Of a DNA stretch of 64,000 nucleotides, positions 60,558-64,000 are shown piece by piece. The DNA is taken from the NCBI RefSeq assembly GCF_003015185.1, contig NZ_CP027860.1, forward strand, positions 2,728,001-2,792,000. The letters run 5' to 3'. Both the position numbers and the translations under genes were made by a program. Source of the stretch: Ahniella affigens (GTDB lineage Bacteria; Pseudomonadota; Gammaproteobacteria; Xanthomonadales; Ahniellaceae). Numbering within the stretch: the first letter of the stretch is position 1; each line of letters begins with the position of its first letter. Below the pieces are notes generated by a model, which was given only the letters and a program-made list of their open reading frames with translations, was not told where the DNA came from and ran no database searches.

Positions 60558-63500
60558 TCAGACTGGGCCGTTGGCCGGCTCCGCTGACTCTGGTTTGACC
60601 AGAGCCGGCCCTCTTGCCTGCCGGATCATGGTTCGAACGGCGGTGCTGGCATCGTCCAGCAAACTCAGAATGGTCGGGAGCACGATCAACGTAACGATGG
60701 TCGAGAAGACCAGGCCACCGGCAATCGCACGCGCCATCGGAAAGTAAGGCGGGCCATCGCCGCCAATCTGCGTGGTGCCAATGCAGAGCGGCAGCAACCC
60801 CAGAATCGTGGTCGCCATGGTCATGATCACCGGACGCAACCGATCGCGACTGCCTTCGACAAGCGCATCGTGCCGCGACTTGCCTTCGGCTTGCAGTTGG
60901 TTGATGTGCTCCACCATCACAATGCCGTTGTTCACGACGACCCCCATCAGGATCAGCAATCCGATAAAGGCCATCAAGTCGAATGCCGTGCCGGTCAGAA
61001 AGAACAACCAGTAGATCCCGAGGATCGAGAACAGGATCGTCGAAAGAATGCCGAACGGATACACCAACGACTCAAATACCGCCGCCATGACAACGAAAAT
61101 CATGACCAAGGCCAGAATCGTGTTCATCAGCATCTGGTTGAGCGCTTCGTCACTGTCGTTGAAACCCTGCCCATACGACCAGCGGTAACCAGGCGGCAGA
61201 TTGACCGCGTCCATCACCGGCTTGATCGCTTCTCGAACCTCCGATTCCACCGCGCCCGGCGCCAGCGACAGGGTGACCTGCAGCGCCGTCTGTCGATTCG
61301 TACGACTGACCGCAACCGGGCTCGGCTCCGAGCTTACCGAGACAAGAGACAACAACGGCACCTGCTCGCCGCCAGGTGCGCGCAGCTTGAGGTCGCGCAG
61401 GTCGTCAATCGTCGTCGAATCCGAACCCTGAAAGCGCAACCAGACCGGAATCTCTTGCCCCTCGTAGCGATACTCGCGCATGGGTGCGCCGCGCATGGCC
61501 ACGGCAATGAACTGTGCCACCTGCTGCGCGCTGAAGCCATAGCGCAGCGCGCGGTCGCGATCGACCCGCACCTGAATCTCGGTTTCGGCCGAAGCCACAC
61601 CGGTGCGCGCATCCCGAATCCCGTTGATCTTGCTCAACGCCCGAACCGCTTCGGGCGCCAGCTCATTCAGCGCCGTGCTCGATTCGCCAATCAGCGAAAT
61701 CGTCAGCGCCTGGCCGCCTGGGCGTTGCGGCCCATCCCCAAATCCAACGGTGCCAATGGGGAGATTCGGCAGGCCCTTGCGGATGTCTTCCTTGATCTCG
61801 TCGGTGCTTCGAACAGCGACATCGGCGTCGGTAAAAAGCAGCAAGGTGTTAGCGCTGCCACGCTCATCAAAGTAACTGTAAACCGACTCGATCTCGAACT
61901 TCTCTTTGTTGGCGAGCAGGTACCGCTCCACCGCCGAAATCGACTTGTCCAATTCAGAGAGCTGGTACAGGCCGTTGAGTTCGTAACGCAATTGCGCATC
62001 GCGCGTTTGCCCTTCCTGGATCATTTCGGACTTGGTCAACGCAAACGGCACCACGCTGACCAATACCAGGAGCCCCGTCCACAACATCGTCTGCAACCGA
62101 TGGTGCAGCGTCCAGTTGACGAGCGCCGCATAGCGATTCCGGAACCGGGTCACCCAACCTTGCTGCAAGCCCGCTTTGGGCGTTGGAATCCGGGCCGAGA
62201 TCATGGGAATCAGGCTGATGGCCACCAACCAGGACACGAGCAGCGAGACGCAAATCGCAATGGCGACATGCGACAGATTCAACGTGATGAAATTCTTCTC
62301 ACCAAAGATGTTCGGGAGAAACACCACGCAGTGACAAAGCGTGCCAGCACTGATGGCGATGGTGACGTTGTTGACCCCGACGACGGAGCAACGGATCGGA
62401 TCATCCGGGTATTTCTCGCGCTGCTGATAGATGCTCTCAACGGCGACAACCGCGTTATCGACCACCATCCCGATGCCGAGCAAGAGCCCCATCATGGAGA
62501 GGACATTCAGCGAATAGCCCAAGAAGTACATGATGCCAAGTGTAATGACGAAGCTGATCGGAATCGCGAGCGACACCATGAATGTCGATGCCCAGTTCCG
62601 CAGAAAGAGGAACAAGACCGCAATAGACAACACCAGGCCGATCAAACCGGCCTCGGCCAGCTCCCACAAGGAACTGGTCACGCCTTTGGCCTGATCCTGC
62701 AGGAAGAAAATATCGATGCCCGCCATCTCCGGGTCCTGACCGATCCGCTGCACTTCGGCAAGCGCGCGGCGGCCAACGTCCACCAGATTGGCACCGCGCT
62801 CCTTGAACACATCGATCCCGATCGCCGGCTTCAGATCCAAGTGCCGCGCGTAGTCTTTTCGCTTTGGCTTCAAGGAAACTTGTGCCACGTCACCAAGGCG
62901 CAGCCCGGCGTCATTTAAGACCAGGGCCCGAATTTCGTCCAGGCTGTGGAATTCGCCAATCGGCTGCACCCGAAAACGGGAGCCGCTGTCTTCGATCAAT
63001 CCACCAGAAACCGAGAAGTTCGCGGCCTGAATGCGACTCGCCAGTTGATTGAGATCCAAGCCATGGGCGCTCACGCGATCGGCCAGCAACTCGATCTGAA
63101 CTTCCGGCGGCTCGACGCCTGCCATATCGACGCGCGCCACACCGGGCAAACGCTCCAGCGCCCGTTTGACCTTGCGGTTCAGCAGCTCATAGGAGTTCGA
63201 CAAATCGCGACCGGACGACACCCGCAACGACAGAACCGCCTGGTCGCCGCTGGAAAACTTCAACACATTGAAGCGCTGCACATCGCTCGGCAGCTCCTTC
63301 CGGATCGCCTCCAGGCGGTCACGGGCCTCGACGGCCTTGATCGCGACATCCGCATCCCATTTGAATTCAATGAAGATGCTGGCGTCATTCGCGGTCGATT
63401 GCGAATTGATCGATTTGATGCGCGACAACGTTGCCAGCGCCTCCTCGGCCGGACGCGTGATATTGCGCTCCACCTCTTCCGGCGTGGAGCCCGGATACGG

Positions 63501-63647
63501 TATCTGCACAAACAGAAACGGCGCATCGAAATCCGGGAAATACTCAAGCGGCAAGCGCAGCGCTGCGATCAAGCCCAGCAACGTCAGCGACACGAACACC
63601 ATCACCGTGGTGACGGGTCGCTTCAAGCTCATGGAAACCACACTCAT
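60558..63647 (-). CDS. RND-family efflux transporter permease
   Basis: A 1,029-residue inner-membrane permease of the RND superfamily. It opens MSVVSMSLKRPVTTVMVFVSLTLLG with PGSTPEEVERNITRPAEEAL soon after. TM4 carries the proton-relay aspartate pattern GIGMVVDNAVVAVESIYQQR. Two large periplasmic loops follow the usual pattern. The C-terminal half has GILSTILFSILGIYWLFFLTG, VVNNGIVMVEHINQLQAEGK and LRPVIMTMATTILGLLPL. A second RND permease gene starts upstream (63667 to window end) with only 19 nt between them, as in heteromeric MdtBC-type pumps. No periplasmic adaptor or outer-membrane channel gene is visible in the window; they may lie beyond 64 kb. Confidence 0.95.
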   Translation of the reverse strand: MSVVSMSLKRPVTTVMVFVSLTLLGLIAALRLPLEYFPDFDAPFLFVQIPYPGSTPEEVERNITRPAEEALATLSRIKSINSQSTANDASIFIEFKWDADVAIKAVEARDRLEAIRKELPSDVQRFNVLKFSSGDQAVLSLRVSSGRDLSNSYELLNRKVKRALERLPGVARVDMAGVEPPEVQIELLADRVSAHGLDLNQLASRIQAANFSVSGGLIEDSGSRFRVQPIGEFHSLDEIRALVLNDAGLRLGDVAQVSLKPKRKDYARHLDLKPAIGIDVFKERGANLVDVGRRALAEVQRIGQDPEMAGIDIFFLQDQAKGVTSSLWELAEAGLIGLVLSIAVLFLFLRNWASTFMVSLAIPISFVITLGIMYFLGYSLNVLSMMGLLLGIGMVVDNAVVAVESIYQQREKYPDDPIRCSVVGVNNVTIAISAGTLCHCVVFLPNIFGEKNFITLNLSHVAIAICVSLLVSWLVAISLIPMISARIPTPKAGLQQGWVTRFRNRYAALVNWTLHHRLQTMLWTGLLVLVSVVPFALTKSEMIQEGQTRDAQLRYELNGLYQLSELDKSISAVERYLLANKEKFEIESVYSYFDERGSANTLLLFTDADVAVRSTDEIKEDIRKGLPNLPIGTVGFGDGPQRPGGQALTISLIGESSTALNELAPEAVRALSKINGIRDARTGVASAETEIQVRVDRDRALRYGFSAQQVAQFIAVAMRGAPMREYRYEGQEIPVWLRFQGSDSTTIDDLRDLKLRAPGGEQVPLLSLVSVSSEPSPVAVSRTNRQTALQVTLSLAPGAVESEVREAIKPVMDAVNLPPGYRWSYGQGFNDSDEALNQMLMNTILALVMIFVVMAAVFESLVYPFGILSTILFSILGIYWLFFLTGTAFDLMAFIGLLILMGVVVNNGIVMVEHINQLQAEGKSRHDALVEGSRDRLRPVIMTMATTILGLLPLCIGTTQIGGDGPPYFPMARAIAGGLVFSTIVTLIVLPTILSLLDDASTAVRTMIRQARGPALVKPESAEPANGPV

Positions 63648-63666
63648 GGCAGACTCCGGCGCAAAC

Positions 63667-64000
63667 TTAGTGGGTTAGATGCTGGGCAGATTCCGCTTCT
63701 TGGCGATCCTTCGCCTCGCGCGCGGCGACCGCTACATATTCAGCATCGGAACGGCGATCCATCAGGTTGTACATCACCGGGATCACGAGCAACGTCAGCA
63801 GTGTCGAAACCGAGAGACCCGCAATCACGGTGATCGCCATCGGCTGGCGGATCTCGGCGCCATCACCAAGTCCCAGAGCAAGTGGCAGAAAGCCCACCAG
63901 CGTGGTCACCGTGGTCATCGCAATCGGGCGCAGACGCGACCGCGCGCCTTCAATCAAAGCGTCGAACTTGCTGACACCCTCACCGCGCAGCTGATTAACC
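63667..64000 (-). CDS. RND-family efflux permease, C-terminal part only
   Basis: The frame is open to the right end of the window. The visible 110 residues are the end of an RND permease: VNQLRGEGVSKFDALIEG, ARSRLRPIAMTTVTTLVGFLPLALGLGDGAE, then the last helix AGLSVSTLLTLLVIPVMYNLMDRR and a charged tail. It is separate from and upstream of the full permease at 60558-63647. The two could form a hetero-oligomeric pump. Confidence 0.9.
   Translation of the reverse strand, partial: VNQLRGEGVSKFDALIEGARSRLRPIAMTTVTTLVGFLPLALGLGDGAEIRQPMAITVIAGLSVSTLLTLLVIPVMYNLMDRRSDAEYVAVAAREAKDRQEAESAQHLTH

Noticed and set aside
60870-62918. Long plus-strand frame (about 680 codons) opposite the RND permease
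   Set aside because: Rich in His, Arg and Gln with no family features; the RND reading is unambiguous.

Overview
The window is a GC-rich chromosomal segment (roughly 60% GC by eye) from a gammaproteobacterium, most probably of the Lysobacterales (Xanthomonadales). The pointers are the rimP-nusA-infB-rbfA-truB operon with an initiator tRNA nearby, a Sig-70_X6 type sigma factor coupled to a TPR Ser/Thr kinase, a sigma-54 type pilA promoter, an OlsF-like ornithine-lipid synthase, a phosphate-selective porin, and secreted proteins that end in a short F-E tail. I saw no insertion sequence, prophage or CRISPR array. Species cannot be fixed from the sequence alone.

Layout. 1-10 kb: a truncated Tudor/SH3-like protein gene; a DUF6884 gene behind a 16-bp tandem repeat; a minus-strand four-gene operon (FAD-SLDH-type small subunit, GMC oxidoreductase, VioB/RebD-like ferritin-like protein, exported histidine-phosphatase-like protein); a lipoprotein alpha/beta hydrolase; an outer-membrane barrel; a 250-bp array of six hairpins; and a small exported cupredoxin. 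10-20 kb: a bacterial lipoxygenase, an SMP-30-like propeller protein, pilA, a secreted beta-helix protein, and a secreted delta-60 repeat protein. 19-33 kb: an OprO/P porin, OlsF, a TonB-domain lipoprotein, a large secreted protein, a GT4/PAP2 pair, a TonB-dependent receptor, and a SulP transporter.

33-45 kb: the sigma factor/kinase pair, a PaiB-like protein, and the translation/transcription operon rimP-nusA-infB-rbfA-truB. That operon has its own predicted promoter and two terminator-like hairpins in a leader of about 200 nt. A plus-strand gene for an exported Tudor-like protein lies between this operon and tRNA-fMet. 44-51 kb: prpB, malate dehydrogenase flanked by two exported CGYC thiol-redox proteins, an aminotransferase, and a lipoprotein-M48 protease-lipoprotein operon. 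51-64 kb: a DUF1249 protein, a beta-CASP RNA hydrolase, a Sel1-like protein, GAPDH, YggX, acetoacetyl-CoA synthetase, an AraC regulator, and two adjacent RND permease genes, the second running off the window.

How the genes relate. Central metabolism (gap, mdh, prpB, acetoacetyl-CoA synthetase) and translation housekeeping are mixed with a rich exported/envelope gene set. The least familiar elements are the shared C-terminal F-E tail on three exported proteins, the FAD-dehydrogenase/diiron operon, and several palindromic intergenic repeat families (9258-9506, 54771-54825, 53612-53748, 56328-56350).
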